64,000 nt of DNA from Rhodobacter sp. (GTDB lineage Bacteria > Pseudomonadota > Alphaproteobacteria > Rhodobacterales > Rhodobacteraceae): contig JADCEL010000009.1 of the NCBI GenBank assembly GCA_020250125.1, positions 1-64,000 on the forward strand, written 5' to 3'. Below, piece after piece: positions 9,720-21,378 of the stretch; the stretch's first letter is position 1, and every line of letters starts with the position of its first letter. Both the position numbers and the translations under genes were made by a program. Under the pieces are notes generated by a model, which had not been told where the DNA came from, did not search any database, and saw only the letters and a list, made by a program, of their open reading frames with translations.

Positions 9720-10886
9720 GTGGTTCGCGTGGACGAGGCGGGTTTCGGTCTGTATATCCATTGGCCTTTCTGCCAATCGAAATGCCCCTATTGCGACTTC
9801 AACAGCCATGTGGCCGGGCGGATCGACCATGGGCGATGGCTGCGGGCCTATCTTGCAGAGATTGACCGGGCGGGTCAGGAAACCGCCGGGCTTCGCCTGC
9901 GGTCGGTGTTTTTCGGGGGCGGGACCCCATCGCTGATGGACCCCGAGACGGTGTTCGCCATCCTTGACCGGGTCAGGGCAACCTGGCCTGTGGCAAATGA
10001 TTGGGAGGTGACGCTGGAGGCAAATCCGGGCTCTGCTGAGGCAGGAAAGCTCCAGGCGTTTCGGGCTGCGGGGGTGAACCGGCTTTCAATGGGCGTTCAG
10101 GCGCTGAATGATGCAGACCTGAAACGGCTTGGCCGGCGTCATACCTTGGCAGATGCGACGGCTGCCTTTGACATTGCCAGGGCCTGCTATGATCGTGTCA
10201 GCTTCGACCTTATCTATGCACGGCAGGATCAGACACCTGAAGACTGGGCGCAGGAACTGACGCGCGCGCTGGGCATGGCGGTGGACCATCTTTCACTGTA
10301 CCAGTTGACAATCGAGGATGGCACAGCCTTTGGTGACAGGCATGCTAGAGGCGGCCTTAAGGGGCTGCCGGATGAAGACCGGTCTGTCGCGCTGTACGAG
10401 ATCACCCAGGAACTTTGTGACGAAGCCGGGCTTCCCGCCTACGAGGTTTCAAACCACGCCCGGGATGGCGCGCAATCGCAGCACAACCTGATCTATTGGC
10501 GGGGCGGCGATTATGCGGGTGTAGGGCCGGGTGCGCATGGCCGCCTGACGCTGGGGGGGCGCCGCTGGGCGACGGAAGCGCTGAGACTCCCCGCAACCTG
10601 GCTTGACGCGGTCGAGACGCGCGGGACGGGAGAGCTTCCGAGGGATGAGATCGCGCCTATTGACCGGGCGCAGGAATACATCCTGATGAGCCTGAGATTG
10701 AACGAAGGTCTGGATCCTGCGCGACTTGAGGCGATTTCGGGTCTTTCGTTGCCCCCGGCCGCCGTGACAGAGCTTTGCGCCTTGAATCTGATCACAGCCG
10801 ACGAGGGGCGGGTGCGGACGACGCGGCAGGGACGTATGGTACTGAACGCGGTGATTCGCAGACTTGCCGAGGGCCTGAAGCCCTAG
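9720..10886 (+). CDS. hemW: radical SAM family heme chaperone HemW
   Basis: GLYIHWPFCQSKCPYCDFNSH (CxxxCxxC), VFFGGGTPSLMDPE, NRLSMGVQALNDADLKRLGRRH. Confidence 0.95.
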   Translation: MVRVDEAGFGLYIHWPFCQSKCPYCDFNSHVAGRIDHGRWLRAYLAEIDRAGQETAGLRLRSVFFGGGTPSLMDPETVFAILDRVRATWPVANDWEVTLEANPGSAEAGKLQAFRAAGVNRLSMGVQALNDADLKRLGRRHTLADATAAFDIARACYDRVSFDLIYARQDQTPEDWAQELTRALGMAVDHLSLYQLTIEDGTAFGDRHARGGLKGLPDEDRSVALYEITQELCDEAGLPAYEVSNHARDGAQSQHNLIYWRGGDYAGVGPGAHGRLTLGGRRWATEALRLPATWLDAVETRGTGELPRDEIAPIDRAQEYILMSLRLNEGLDPARLEAISGLSLPPAAVTELCALNLITADEGRVRTTRQGRMVLNAVIRRLAEGLKP

Positions 10887-11794
10887 ACGGACCCATCCCG
10901 AGGCAGAACGGACAGTCCACGGCAAAGCAGATCAAGGTCCTCAAGGCTGTTGTACCGGATCGACAGTACCCCCGCCCCGCCACCCGGTTCATGAGCGATC
11001 TTGACGGTCATGCGAAGGTTTGCCGACAGGTCGGCCTCAAGCGCGCGTGTATCGGCATCTTTTTCGAACCTGTGCGTCTGTGGCCGGCCTGGCTTTCCGA
11101 CAGCCATCGCCTGCTTTTTCGCCAGGTCTTCCGCCTGACGGACTGTCATCCCCTTTGCAATGATCATCCGTGCCAATTCTGCGGGATTGGCTGTGGTGAT
11201 CAGCGCACGGGCATGACCGGCGGTCAGCTTGCCTTCGCGTATGTATGTTTGCACTTCTTCCGGCAATTGCAGCAGGCGGAGCAGATTGGCGATATGGCTG
11301 CGGCTTTTGGACAGCGCTTCGGCCATCTTTTCCTGCGTGTGGCCGAATCGGTCCATCAGCTGGCGATAGGCAAGCGCCTCTTCAATGGCATTCAGGTCGG
11401 CGCGCTGGATATTCTCGATCAGCGCAATCTCCAGAACCTCAGAGTCTGACAAGTCTTTGATTATAACGGGTAGCTCATGAACTTTCGCCATCTGGGCAGC
11501 GCGCCAGCGCCGTTCGCCTGCGACAATCTCGTACTCTTCTGTGCCCCGCCTGCGAACAATCAGGGGCTGGATCACGCCCTTCACGCGGATCGAGGCCGCC
11601 AGATCTTCCAGCGCATCGGGCGCAAAATCACGGCGCGGCTGGTGGGGATTTGGGAAAAGGCGCTCGACCGGAACCACAAAATCAATCCGCCGGGACGATA
11701 TGGGGTTTCCCGCCACCTCTGTGGTTACGCTGACGTCCGCCATAAGCGCTGACAACCCGCGCCCCAACCCTCGATGTTCGGTCTTCTTCTCCAT
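10883..11794 (-). CDS. parB: chromosome partitioning protein ParB
   Basis: EKKTEHRGLGRGLSALMADV, PLIVRRRGTEEYEIVAGERRWRAAQMA, ENIQRADLNAIEEALAYRQL, GHARALI. Confidence 0.97.
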   Translation of the reverse strand: MEKKTEHRGLGRGLSALMADVSVTTEVAGNPISSRRIDFVVPVERLFPNPHQPRRDFAPDALEDLAASIRVKGVIQPLIVRRRGTEEYEIVAGERRWRAAQMAKVHELPVIIKDLSDSEVLEIALIENIQRADLNAIEEALAYRQLMDRFGHTQEKMAEALSKSRSHIANLLRLLQLPEEVQTYIREGKLTAGHARALITTANPAELARMIIAKGMTVRQAEDLAKKQAMAVGKPGRPQTHRFEKDADTRALEADLSANLRMTVKIAHEPGGGAGVLSIRYNSLEDLDLLCRGLSVLPRDGSV

Positions 11795-11811
11795 CTGTTC
11801 GCCCCGCCCTG

Positions 11812-12621
11812 TTATGCCCGCTCACTTCCATGCCGCAGGAGGAGCTCTTGCGCAAGAGCACGGTATGCTTCGCTTCCTTTGGAGGATGGGTCATATGACA
11901 GTACGGGAAGGGCGTAGGATGGTGCCTCGCTGACCCGGACATTGCGCGGGATCACGACCGGAAAGACCAAATCGCCCAAGGTCGCCCGCACATCCTTCTC
12001 AACCTGCTGCGCAAGGTTGTTGCGCCCGTCAAACATGGTCAGCAACACACCTTCAATGCGCAGGGCAGGGTTTGCACTCTGCCGGACCTCGCGGATTGTC
12101 AGCATCAGCTGTGACAGCCCCTCCAGGGCAAAGAACTCGCTCTGCAGCGGCACAAGAACCGAGTCTGCCGCAACCATTGCATTCACTGTCAGCAAGTTGA
12201 GAGACGGCGGACAGTCAATGATGATGAAATCAAAACGGTATTCGTCCATCGAAACCTGGCGCAAGGCGTCGCGCAAAAGAAAACTGCGGCGTTCGTTGGA
12301 CACAAGCTCCATATCCGTGGATGACAGATCGGAATTCGCCGGAATGATGAAAAGCCGGGGGATGGCCGTCTGTTGAATCGCTTCTGACGCGGGCATTTCT
12401 TCGATCAGAACATCATAGCTCGTGCGGTTGCGCTGGTTCCGCTCCACACCAAGGCCGGTAGATGCGTTGCCCTGCGGATCCAGATCGACCAGCAGAATCT
12501 TCGCACCACCCTCTGCCAGACCCGCAGCCAGGTTGATTGCTGTCGTTGTCTTTCCGACACCGCCCTTCTGGTTGGCGATTGCGATTATTCTGGGGCCAGG
12601 CGGACGCGACGGATCAGACAC
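11812..12621 (-). CDS. parA: chromosome partitioning ATPase ParA
   Basis: IIAIANQKGGVGKTTTAINLAAGLAEGGAKILLVDLDPQGNASTGLG deviant Walker A. Confidence 0.98.
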   Translation of the reverse strand: MSDPSRPPGPRIIAIANQKGGVGKTTTAINLAAGLAEGGAKILLVDLDPQGNASTGLGVERNQRNRTSYDVLIEEMPASEAIQQTAIPRLFIIPANSDLSSTDMELVSNERRSFLLRDALRQVSMDEYRFDFIIIDCPPSLNLLTVNAMVAADSVLVPLQSEFFALEGLSQLMLTIREVRQSANPALRIEGVLLTMFDGRNNLAQQVEKDVRATLGDLVFPVVIPRNVRVSEAPSYALPVLSYDPSSKGSEAYRALAQELLLRHGSERA

Positions 12622-13219
12622 GGCGAAGATCTTTCAGTTTGAGCACAACCCCCGCCGGATCTGTTGTGCTGCTGTGAATCTCAAGGTCAAATGCCCAGAC
12701 CTTGCGGGCTTCTGCAACTTCGGCGTCATACTGGCCACCCTTGAGGAACAGGGCCATCCCACCCGCGGCTAAATGGCGATCAGCGAAGGCACAGAGCCTG
12801 CTCAACGGGGCAAGCGCACGGGCGGAAACGATATCCGCCTGCTGCGGCACAACATGTTCGATGCGCTCTGCGTGGACTACCATTGGAACGCCTGTTTCAC
12901 GTGAAACAGCCGACAGAAAGGCGGCCTTTCGCTGATCCGATTCAATAAGCACCATCTCAACGGCGTCTGCCGTGTCCGCAGTCATCAGGGCAATGACAAC
13001 CCCCGGAAAACCCGCGCCCGCCCCCACATCGACCCAAAGCTTGCGATCCGGCGGAACAAGACCCAAGAGTTGCGCACTGTCTTCGACATGGCGCGTCCAA
13101 ACATCAGACAGGCTTGCCGGAGAAACCAGGTTGATTGCAGCGGTCCACTTTGTAAGCAAGGCCACAAAGGTGCGCAGCCGTTCAGCGGCCAGGTCACTGT
13201 AAGGCTGCATGTCAGTCAT
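12614..13219 (-). CDS. rsmG: 16S rRNA (guanine527-N7)-methyltransferase RsmG
   Basis: [46 protein letters not shown]. Confidence 0.96.
   Translation of the reverse strand: MTDMQPYSDLAAERLRTFVALLTKWTAAINLVSPASLSDVWTRHVEDSAQLLGLVPPDRKLWVDVGAGAGFPGVVIALMTADTADAVEMVLIESDQRKAAFLSAVSRETGVPMVVHAERIEHVVPQQADIVSARALAPLSRLCAFADRHLAAGGMALFLKGGQYDAEVAEARKVWAFDLEIHSSTTDPAGVVLKLKDLRRV
12893..12908. promoter_or_regulatory. parS site (perfect TGTTTCACGTGAAACA), internal to rsmG
   Basis: Exact 16-bp palindrome read directly at 12893-12908. Confidence 0.92.
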
Positions 13220-15093
13220 GACGCCACTTGACGTGCCGCCTGACGCAATCTTGCAAGAAGCAGCGTCAGTGCCGCCGGCGTCATGCCCTCGATCGCAGCC
13301 GCCTGCGCAAGCGAAGCCGGACGAGTACGCTCCAGCTTCAAGCGAAGTTCGCCCGAAAGACCGCCCAAAGCGCTGTAGGAGAAATCCTCGGGGATTCTGA
13401 CGGCTTCATCACGGCGGATGGATGCTGCATCTTCACTTTGACGCTCCAGATACTGGGCGTAAAGCGCCTCTATCGCAATCTGGCGCTGTATCTCCGCAGA
13501 TTCGCCTGCAAACTCCGGACACAGCAAAGCAATCTGCTCCAGACTGGATTCCGGCAACGAAAGAAGGGAAAAGGCTGACCGGCGCATTCCGTCATGACTG
13601 ACATGAATTCCCAGCGCTGCGATCTCCTGAGGAGTCAGCAACTGTGACTCCAGCGCATCCCGTGTTCGTTCCAGTGCTGCAAGCTTCCTGCGAAAGGCCA
13701 CAGCGCGGTCGTCACCAACACAGCCCAGGGCCAGCCCGAAAGGTGTCAGGCGCTGGTCCGCATTGTCAGCCCGAAGCGACAGCCGGAATTCTGCCCTGGA
13801 GGTGAACATTCGGTAGGGTTCGCTTACACCCCTTGTCGTAAGGTCATCCACCATAACGCCTATGTAACTGGATGTCCGGGAAAAAACCGCTTCGTCCTGT
13901 CCAGACGCGCGACGCGCTGCATTAAGCCCGGCAACCAGGCCCTGGGCCGCAGCCTCTTCATACCCGGTCGTTCCATTGATCTGACCGGCGAAGTACAGCC
14001 CCTCTACCTCACGGACCTCGAGCGTCCGACGCAGGCAGCGCGGATCGAAGAAGTCATACTCAATCGCATATCCCGGCTGCATGATCACCGCCCTTTCAAG
14101 CCCGGTGATCGTATGCACATAGTCCTCCTGCACGGTCACCGGCAAAGACGTTGAAATGCCATTCGGATAGACTGTCGGATCATCCAGGCCCTCCGGCTCC
14201 AGAAAGATCTGATGAGACTGCTTATCGGCGAATCTCACAACCTTGTCTTCAAGCGAGGGGCAATAGCGCGGGCCGACCCCCTCGATTTGTCCGCCATACA
14301 TCGCGGAAAGCCCAAGGTTAGACCGGACAATATCATGCGTCCGATCATTTGTCTGCGTGATGCCGCAAGTCACCTGCCTGACAAACGGTACCTTGTGAAG
14401 AAACGAAAACATGGTCGGCTCTTCATCGCCGTCCTGAACGCCAACCCTTGCCCAGTCAATGCTGCGTCCATCCAGGCGCGGCGGGGTTCCGGTTTTCAGT
14501 CGGCCCATCCCTGGCTGCAACTCCGCCAGACGCTCTGCCAAACGGACAGAGGGCTTCTCACCCATCCGCCCACCCGGCTTTGTCAGGTGGCCGATATGGA
14601 TCACGCCGCGCAGGAATGTCCCAGCCGTCAGCACAACCGTCCGACCGAACAGCGTCGTCCCATCGGCAAGACATACCCCGCCCACCCTGCCGCTTTCCAT
14701 CAGCAGATCTGCAACCTCTCCTTCAATCACCGTCAACCCGCGTCTTGCCCTCGTCTCCCGCTGCATGGCGTCACGGTATAACCTTCGGTCGGCCTGTGCC
14801 CGCGGGCCCTGAACTGCCGGGCCCTTGCGACGGTTGAGCAGGCGGAACTGTATGGCGGCGAAATCCGCCACTCGGCCCATCACCCCGTCAAGGGCATCAA
14901 TTTCCCGAACGAGATGACCCTTCCCAAGGCCGCCGATGGCCGGGTTGCAGGACATCACACCAATGCCTGCCCAACTCAGGGTGATCAAGGCTGTCTCGGC
15001 ACCCTGCCGCGCTGCCGCATGCGCAGCTTCACAGCCGGCGTGGCCGCCTCCAATCACGATGACATCATATTGTTTCACGTGAAACGCCCTCAC
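13216..15093 (-). CDS. mnmG: tRNA uridine-5-carboxymethylaminomethyl(34) synthesis enzyme MnmG
   Basis: [55 protein letters not shown]. Confidence 0.98.
   Translation of the reverse strand: MRAFHVKQYDVIVIGGGHAGCEAAHAAARQGAETALITLSWAGIGVMSCNPAIGGLGKGHLVREIDALDGVMGRVADFAAIQFRLLNRRKGPAVQGPRAQADRRLYRDAMQRETRARRGLTVIEGEVADLLMESGRVGGVCLADGTTLFGRTVVLTAGTFLRGVIHIGHLTKPGGRMGEKPSVRLAERLAELQPGMGRLKTGTPPRLDGRSIDWARVGVQDGDEEPTMFSFLHKVPFVRQVTCGITQTNDRTHDIVRSNLGLSAMYGGQIEGVGPRYCPSLEDKVVRFADKQSHQIFLEPEGLDDPTVYPNGISTSLPVTVQEDYVHTITGLERAVIMQPGYAIEYDFFDPRCLRRTLEVREVEGLYFAGQINGTTGYEEAAAQGLVAGLNAARRASGQDEAVFSRTSSYIGVMVDDLTTRGVSEPYRMFTSRAEFRLSLRADNADQRLTPFGLALGCVGDDRAVAFRRKLAALERTRDALESQLLTPQEIAALGIHVSHDGMRRSAFSLLSLPESSLEQIALLCPEFAGESAEIQRQIAIEALYAQYLERQSEDAASIRRDEAVRIPEDFSYSALGGLSGELRLKLERTRPASLAQAAAIEGMTPAALTLLLARLRQAARQVAS
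15071..15086. promoter_or_regulatory. parS-like site (TGTTTCACGTGAAACG) at the 5' end of mnmG
   Basis: 15/16 match to the parS palindrome. Confidence 0.85.
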
Positions 15094-16373
15094 TTGCCTA
15101 TGCAGAAGCGCGAAAAGACCTCATCCAGCACTGCCTCTGCGCCAATCCCGCCCACAAGAGACTCAAGCGCCCGAATCGCCGAACGGATATCCTCTGCGGC
15201 AATCTCGGTCCGGACTGTCTTCTTGCTTACCTCATTTCGGGCCGCTTCCAAAGCAAGGATTGCCCGCATCAATGCAACGCGGTGCCGTTCACGCGTCAGG
15301 GTGCCGGACCCTGCCGCGCGGACCGATAACTCGGTGGATATCCGATCCACAAGCTCCTGCACACCCTCGCCCGTCAGCCCTGAAACCGCAGGGCCACTGG
15401 CACCAAGGTCCGCCTTGCCCCTGACAATGATATCACCGCTCACAGGGCTCATCCCCTCCGGCAGACCGGCTTCGTCCGTCAGAAACACGCGCAGGTCAGC
15501 CGACAATGCCCGGGCGCGTGCCCGACCGATGCCCAGCTGCTCTATCGCATCATCCGTCTGGCGCAAACCCGCTGTGTCCAGCATGGTCACCGCCAGGCCC
15601 TTCAGATCCATTCGAACCTCGATGACATCCCGCGTGGTCCCCGCGACTTCAGATGTCAGGGCAGCCTCGCGACCGGCTAACATATTGATTAACGTTGATT
15701 TTCCAATGTTCGGCCGCCCGATGACTGCCACCTCGAAACCATCGCGAACCCTCTCGGCAATCCGTGCGCCATCACTCTCCGCCCGGAATTCGGCCAGCAG
15801 GGCGTCCAGAATGCCAAGAACCTCCGGCGTCACGTCAGCAGGCACATCCTCATCGGCAAAGTCAATTGTCGCTTCCAGCAGCGCCGCAGCACGGATCAGG
15901 CTGACGCGCCACATCTCCGCCCGTTTCCCGATGGCGCCGGACAGAACACGCAGGGCCTGCCTGCGCTGAACTTCCGTTTCAGCATCAATCAGGTCTGCCA
16001 GGCCTTCAACCTGTGCCAGGTCGAGCCGGTCATTGTCCAGCGCGCGGCGCGTGAACTCTCCCGGCTCAGCCTGCCGCAGACCGGGCAGACCGGAAAGCAC
16101 TGTCAGAACAGCCCGCGTCACGGCCGTGCTGCCATGAAGGTGCAACTCAGCCGCACATTCCCCCGTAAAGCCGGAGCCTTCGGGAAACGTCAGAACAAGT
16201 CCCTGATCAAGAACTTCGCCGCCCGACCGCAACGTGCGAAGAACGGCGCGGCGCCCCTGCGGCACATCCCCCGCCAGATGCCGGACAGCATCATGCGCGG
16301 CATGGCCGGAAATCCGGATGATCGCCACGCCGGCCTTGCCTCGGGCCGTCGCAAGGGCAAAGATCGTATCCAT
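15090..16373 (-). CDS. mnmE: tRNA uridine-5-carboxymethylaminomethyl(34) synthesis GTPase MnmE
   Basis: [63 protein letters not shown]-terminal FCIGK. Confidence 0.98.
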   Translation of the reverse strand: MDTIFALATARGKAGVAIIRISGHAAHDAVRHLAGDVPQGRRAVLRTLRSGGEVLDQGLVLTFPEGSGFTGECAAELHLHGSTAVTRAVLTVLSGLPGLRQAEPGEFTRRALDNDRLDLAQVEGLADLIDAETEVQRRQALRVLSGAIGKRAEMWRVSLIRAAALLEATIDFADEDVPADVTPEVLGILDALLAEFRAESDGARIAERVRDGFEVAVIGRPNIGKSTLINMLAGREAALTSEVAGTTRDVIEVRMDLKGLAVTMLDTAGLRQTDDAIEQLGIGRARARALSADLRVFLTDEAGLPEGMSPVSGDIIVRGKADLGASGPAVSGLTGEGVQELVDRISTELSVRAAGSGTLTRERHRVALMRAILALEAARNEVSKKTVRTEIAAEDIRSAIRALESLVGGIGAEAVLDEVFSRFCIGK

Positions 16374-16401
16374 CGCATGGCATCCCGGCAGGCCAGACCG
16401 A

Positions 16402-17673
16402 TCAGGTGTTCATGGACTCAAAGAACTCGGCATTCGACTTTGTCTGCTTCAGTTTTGAAATCAGGAATTCGATCGCATCCGTCGTGCCCATCGGGTTCAG
16501 GATGCGCCGCAACACATAGGTCTTCTGAAGGTCTGCCTTGTCCACCAGAAGGTCTTCCTTCCGGGTTCCGGATTTCAGAATGTCCATCGCCGGGAAAACC
16601 CGCTTGTCCGCCACCTTGCGGTCAAGCACGATCTCGGAATTGCCCGTGCCCTTGAATTCCTCAAAGATCACTTCATCCATCCGGCTGCCAGTGTCGATCA
16701 GCGCCGTGGCGATGATGGTCAGCGACCCGCCCTCTTCAATGTTGCGTGCCGCTCCGAAAAAGCGCTTTGGCCGCTGCAGCGCATTGGCGTCAACCCCGCC
16801 GGTCAGCACCTTGCCAGACGACGGGACGACTGTGTTGAAGGCCCGGCCAAGGCGGGTGATCGAATCCAGAAGAATGACAACATCGCGCTTATGCTCGACC
16901 AGGCGCTTGGCCTTCTCGATGACCATTTCAGCAACGGCCACATGGCGGGTCGCCGGTTCGTCGAAGGTGGATGATACCACCTCACCCTTCACCGACCGCT
17001 GCATGTCCGTCACCTCTTCGGGCCGCTCGTCGATCAGCAGAACGATCAGATAGCATTCCGGGTGATTGGTGGCGATCGAATGGGCAATATTCTGCAACAG
17101 CACGGTCTTGCCCGTCCGCGGCGGCGCAACAATCAGCCCGCGCTGGCCTTTCCCGATCGGTGCCACAAGATCGATGATGCGCGCAGACCGATCCCGGATT
17201 GTCGGGTCCTCCACCTCCATCTTCAGCCGCTCGTCAGGGTAAAGCGGCGTCAGGTTATCGAAGTGCACCTTGTGACGCGCCTTTTCCGGATCATCAAAGT
17301 TGATCCGCGTCACCTTTGTCATGCAGAAATAGCGCTCGGTCTCGCGCGGCGCGGCAATATCGCCCTCAATGGTGTCGCCCGTCCTCAGCGAAAACTGCCG
17401 CAGAATATCGGGCGAGACATAGATATCGTCCGGCCCCGGCAGATAATTCGCCTCTTTGGAACGCAGAAACCCAAAGCCATCCTGCAGCACTTCCAGAACA
17501 CCGTCGCCGCCAATTTCCCAGCCTTCCTCGGCGTGCTCCTTCAGGATCGAGAACATCATCTCGCCCTTGCGCATCGAGGGCGCATTCTCAATCTCCCATT
17601 CCTCCGCCATCGACAGCAGATCGGCCGGGGTCTTGGCCTTGAGGTCGGACAGGTTCAGTCGTTCGTCGGTCAT
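16402..17673 (-). CDS. rho: transcription termination factor Rho
   Basis: [71 protein letters not shown]. Confidence 0.98.
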   Translation of the reverse strand: MTDERLNLSDLKAKTPADLLSMAEEWEIENAPSMRKGEMMFSILKEHAEEGWEIGGDGVLEVLQDGFGFLRSKEANYLPGPDDIYVSPDILRQFSLRTGDTIEGDIAAPRETERYFCMTKVTRINFDDPEKARHKVHFDNLTPLYPDERLKMEVEDPTIRDRSARIIDLVAPIGKGQRGLIVAPPRTGKTVLLQNIAHSIATNHPECYLIVLLIDERPEEVTDMQRSVKGEVVSSTFDEPATRHVAVAEMVIEKAKRLVEHKRDVVILLDSITRLGRAFNTVVPSSGKVLTGGVDANALQRPKRFFGAARNIEEGGSLTIIATALIDTGSRMDEVIFEEFKGTGNSEIVLDRKVADKRVFPAMDILKSGTRKEDLLVDKADLQKTYVLRRILNPMGTTDAIEFLISKLKQTKSNAEFFESMNT

Positions 17674-17795
17674 GAGGATGCTCGTGCAGACAGGTCAGCC
17701 CCCCAGGGGCCGCCAAAGTCGTGACAGGGAAAACGCCTGGGCCGGACGGCCCCGCAGCGGTTCAGATACGCGCCGGATGTTCCGAAGTCAACGGA

Positions 17796-18245
17796 TCAGA
17801 ACCTGACAATGACCGCCAGCACGATCACCACCATCAACAGGGTCGGGACCTCGTTCATCATCCGGTAATGGCGACCGGTCAATCTGTTCCGGCCTGCCAA
17901 GAAATCCTTTCGTCTGGCACCAAGCCAATGATGGAACCATGTCATGCCAAGAACAGACACAGCTTTGGCCCAGGGCCAGACCTGCGACCAGTCGATGATC
18001 CCCGGCGTCATCACCAGGGCAAGCCCGAACCCCCAGGCAGCAATCGCCGCAGGCCCCATGATCACCCGGTAAAGCTTCAATTCCATGGTCTGGAACAGCG
18101 CATCCATTTCCTGCCCCGGCGCGGCCTTCTCGGCGTGGTACACAAACAGCCGTGGCAAATAGAACAGCCCCGCCATCCAGGCGATGACAGCCATCACGTG
18201 GAACGCCTTCACCCATGGATAAACGTCTGCAAGAAAGTCGCCCAT
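17796..18245 (-). CDS. hemJ: HemJ-type protoporphyrinogen oxidase (CopD/HemJ family)
   Basis: YPWVKAFHVMAVIAWMAGLFYLPRLFVYHAEK, FHHWLGARRKDF, YRMMNEVPTLLMVVIVLAVIV; start trimmed to MGDFLADVYPW. Confidence 0.9.
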   Translation of the reverse strand: MGDFLADVYPWVKAFHVMAVIAWMAGLFYLPRLFVYHAEKAAPGQEMDALFQTMELKLYRVIMGPAAIAAWGFGLALVMTPGIIDWSQVWPWAKAVSVLGMTWFHHWLGARRKDFLAGRNRLTGRHYRMMNEVPTLLMVVIVLAVIVRF

Positions 18246-18647
18246 CGCCCCTGTCTCCAGTGCCCTGACGTCTTCTATCCGGAAAAGAGTCTTGAAGGGA
18301 ATGATGCAGTAGGGCCACCGGATAACAGGATTGTCAAAGTTGCCCATTGCTTTATCCACAAGAAGCAGTCTGTGGACAAAAGCGGGAAGAACCCGAACTC
18401 CGGTCAGACGATCTGAAAAAACTCCACGCAATCAACGACATGTACATGACCCATGGCAGGCTTGCCTGGGGGCGGATGTACCGTCGCCTGACCTGCGCCA
18501 CGGAATCCCGCCGCCCCGCAGATCCGTTATGCGCCCGTGGATAAGCTGGTGCCATCCGCGCCGCAGGGTCGTGGTGCCGCCGGAAACCCCGGAACCGGGC
18601 CAACCATCCCTTGCATGGCAGGCAGGAACATATCACGATTATCCACA
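18246..18647. other. candidate chromosomal replication origin (oriC)
   Basis: TTATCCACA at 18352-18360 and 18639-18647 (perfect); TGTGGACAA at 18371-18379 and CGTGGATAA at 18536-18544 (one mismatch each, reverse orientation). No recognisable CDS; genes diverge on both sides; parS/parAB nearby. Confidence 0.7.
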
Positions 18648-19264
18648 TGGTGGCACCGTCGCGACAGAGCAGAGATATCGTGCTGGCTTCCGCGTCCGCA
18701 ACGCGCGCGCAGCTGCTGCGCGCCGCCGGGCTGGCCATTTCCGTCGTGGCGGCCCGGATCGACGAGGAAGCCATGCGCATGTCGATGGCGGCCGGGGGTG
18801 CCAGCCCAAGGGACATCGCCGATGCGCTGGCCGAAGCCAAGGCGCGCAAGATTGCCGGCCGGTTTCCTGACGCCATTGTCATCGGATGTGATCAGGTGCT
18901 GGACTTTGCCGGTCAGGCCTGGGCCAGGGCGGAAACCGCTGATGCAGCGCGGGCACAGTTGCAGGCGCTTCGCGGTCAGACTCACCTGCTTCATTCCGCT
19001 GCCGTGCTATACGACGGGGGCAGGCCGGTTTGGCGGCATGTCGGGAAGGCACGGATGACGATGAGGATGTTCTCGGACGCATTCCTTGACGGCTATCTTG
19101 CGCGCAACTGGGACGCAGCGCGTCACAGTGTCGGAACCTACCGCATTGAAGACGAAGGCATCAGGCTGTTCTCGCAGATGGACGGCGATCATTTCACCGT
19201 GCTGGGCTTGCCTTTGCTGCCCGTTCTCAACCATCTTTCCGACTGCGGCATCCTATCAGCATGA
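18647..19264 (+). CDS. maf: Maf family nucleoside triphosphate pyrophosphatase
   Basis: [41 protein letters not shown]. Confidence 0.93.
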   Translation: MVAPSRQSRDIVLASASATRAQLLRAAGLAISVVAARIDEEAMRMSMAAGGASPRDIADALAEAKARKIAGRFPDAIVIGCDQVLDFAGQAWARAETADAARAQLQALRGQTHLLHSAAVLYDGGRPVWRHVGKARMTMRMFSDAFLDGYLARNWDAARHSVGTYRIEDEGIRLFSQMDGDHFTVLGLPLLPVLNHLSDCGILSA

Positions 19265-20100
19265 CCGAAACACCGCGCATCCCTCTGGCCGGCGTCATCG
19301 GCTCTCCGGTCGCACACAGCCGGTCCCCGGCGTTGCATGGCTATTGGCTGCGGCGCTACGGGATCAAGGGGTTCTACATCCCGATGGATGTCGGTCAGGC
19401 AGACCTGAAAGACGCCTTGGCAGCGCTGCCGAGGCTGGGCTTTGTCGGTTTGAACGTGACAATTCCCCACAAGGAAACCATCCTGTCCCTGGCAGATATC
19501 GTCACCGATCGCGCCGCCCTGATCGGTGCCGCCAATACGCTGATTTTCCGCAAGGATGGCAGGGTTTTCGCAGATAACACCGATGGTTCCGGCTTTATCG
19601 CCAACCTTCGCCAACATGCCCCCGGATGGGCACCGGCCGCAGGTCCCGCCGTGGTTTTCGGTGCCGGGGGTGCGGCCAGGGCCATTGTTGCGGCACTGAT
19701 CGAGGTTGGCGTGCCGGAAATCCGGCTTGCCAACCGGACCCGGGCCCGCGCAGAGGCGCTGAGATCCGACTTCGGCGCAAAGATTCACGTCTGCGATTGG
19801 GTCCAGTCGGAAATGTTTCTCGAAGATGCCACGACGGTTGTAAACACCACAGCGCTTGGAATGACCGGCAAGCCCGAATTCAGGGTTCCGCTGGCCTCGC
19901 TCAATCCGAAGGCTCTGGTGACGGATCTGGTTTACACCCCCCTGCGCACCGCCTTGCTCGATCAGGCGGAACAGGCCGGATGCACGGTCGTCGACGGTCT
20001 GGGAATGCTTCTTCATCAGGCGGCGCCGGGGTTTGAAAGGTGGTTCGGAACCCGGCCTGATGTCGATGCGGCAACGCGGGCCGCCGTCCTTTCCTCATGA
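19261..20100 (+). CDS. aroE: shikimate dehydrogenase
   Basis: [63 protein letters not shown]. Confidence 0.97.
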   Translation: MTETPRIPLAGVIGSPVAHSRSPALHGYWLRRYGIKGFYIPMDVGQADLKDALAALPRLGFVGLNVTIPHKETILSLADIVTDRAALIGAANTLIFRKDGRVFADNTDGSGFIANLRQHAPGWAPAAGPAVVFGAGGAARAIVAALIEVGVPEIRLANRTRARAEALRSDFGAKIHVCDWVQSEMFLEDATTVVNTTALGMTGKPEFRVPLASLNPKALVTDLVYTPLRTALLDQAEQAGCTVVDGLGMLLHQAAPGFERWFGTRPDVDAATRAAVLSS

Positions 20101-20690
20101 CCGCGTTTCGCCTTGGGCTGACCGGCTCCATCGGCATGGGCAAGTCCACCACAGCCGCCCTCTTCGCGGCAGAAGGCGTGCCGGTCTGGGATGCCGATCA
20201 GGCGGTTCACCGGCTTTATGCCAAAGGTGGCGCTGCGGTTGCCCCGCTTGCGGTCCTGTTTCCGCAAGCCGAAGTGCAGGGGGCCATCCGCCGCGACGAG
20301 CTGCGCCGCGCAATCGCAGAGGATTGTGGCGCATTGCCCCGGATCGAGGCCGTCGTGCATCCGCTGGTGGTTGCTGACCGTGCCCGGTTCGTTGCCGAAG
20401 CGCGGGCGGATATCCTGCTTCTGGATATCCCGCTTCTGTTCGAGACCGGCGCAGATGCCAGCGTGGATGCATCCCTTGTCGTCACAGCGCCACCGGCACT
20501 TCAGCGCGCCCGCGTCATGGCCCGGCCCGGCATGACAGAGGCCCTGTTCCAGACCCTGCTTGCAAAGCAGCTGCCGGACCGCGACAAGCGGGCGCGGGGC
20601 ACACATCTGATCGAAACGCTCAGCCTTCCTTCGGTCCGGGCCTGCGTCCAGGCCCTGATCCGGTACATCCGGGAAACCCATCATGCGTGA
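20097..20690 (+). CDS. coaE: dephospho-CoA kinase
   Basis: [47 protein letters not shown]. Confidence 0.97.
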   Translation: MTAFRLGLTGSIGMGKSTTAALFAAEGVPVWDADQAVHRLYAKGGAAVAPLAVLFPQAEVQGAIRRDELRRAIAEDCGALPRIEAVVHPLVVADRARFVAEARADILLLDIPLLFETGADASVDASLVVTAPPALQRARVMARPGMTEALFQTLLAKQLPDRDKRARGTHLIETLSLPSVRACVQALIRYIRETHHA

Positions 20691-21375
20691 AATTGTGCTG
20701 GACACGGAAACGACCGGACTGGAGCCTGCCGAGGGCCACCGGATCGTTGAAATCGGCGCGGTCGAACTTTTCAACCATGTCCCGACCGGGCGCACCTTTC
20801 ACCACTATATCAATCCGCTGCGCCCGATGCCGAAGGAAGCCTTCGAGGTTCACGGTCTGGGCGACGATTTCCTGCGCGACAAGCCGGTGTTCAAGGCGGT
20901 GGGACAGGCGTTTCTCGACTTCATCGAAGATGCCACCCTGGTCATTCACAACGCGGCCTTCGACATGAAGTTTCTCAACGCCGAACTGGCCCAGGCGGGG
21001 CTGCCGGTTCTGGCGGCGGATCGGGCGGTTGATACCCTTCTGATCGCGCGCAAAAGGTTTCCCGGCTCACCTGCGTCTCTCGATGCGCTTTGCCGGCGCT
21101 TCGGTGTGGACACCACCTTGCGCGACCATCACGGCGCGCTCCTCGACAGCAGGATCCTTGCCGAGGTCTATCTTGAACTCGTCGGCGGCAGGCAGCCCGA
21201 TCTGGTGCTTTCCGGGCCGGCCGGCCAAAGACCGGGCGCGGTCACGGTCGCTGACTGGCGGCCAGGACCGCGCCAGCGGCCGCTTCCGCCACGCATCACC
21301 CAGACCGAAGCTGCCGCCCACGCCGCTTTTGTGGCGGCTCTGGGCGATGCAGCCCTGTGGTCAAGGCGGGTCTGA
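20683..21375 (+). CDS. dnaQ: DNA polymerase III subunit epsilon
   Basis: [61 protein letters not shown]. Confidence 0.97.
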   Translation: MREIVLDTETTGLEPAEGHRIVEIGAVELFNHVPTGRTFHHYINPLRPMPKEAFEVHGLGDDFLRDKPVFKAVGQAFLDFIEDATLVIHNAAFDMKFLNAELAQAGLPVLAADRAVDTLLIARKRFPGSPASLDALCRRFGVDTTLRDHHGALLDSRILAEVYLELVGGRQPDLVLSGPAGQRPGAVTVADWRPGPRQRPLPPRITQTEAAAHAAFVAALGDAALWSRRV

Positions 21376-21378
21376 CCC

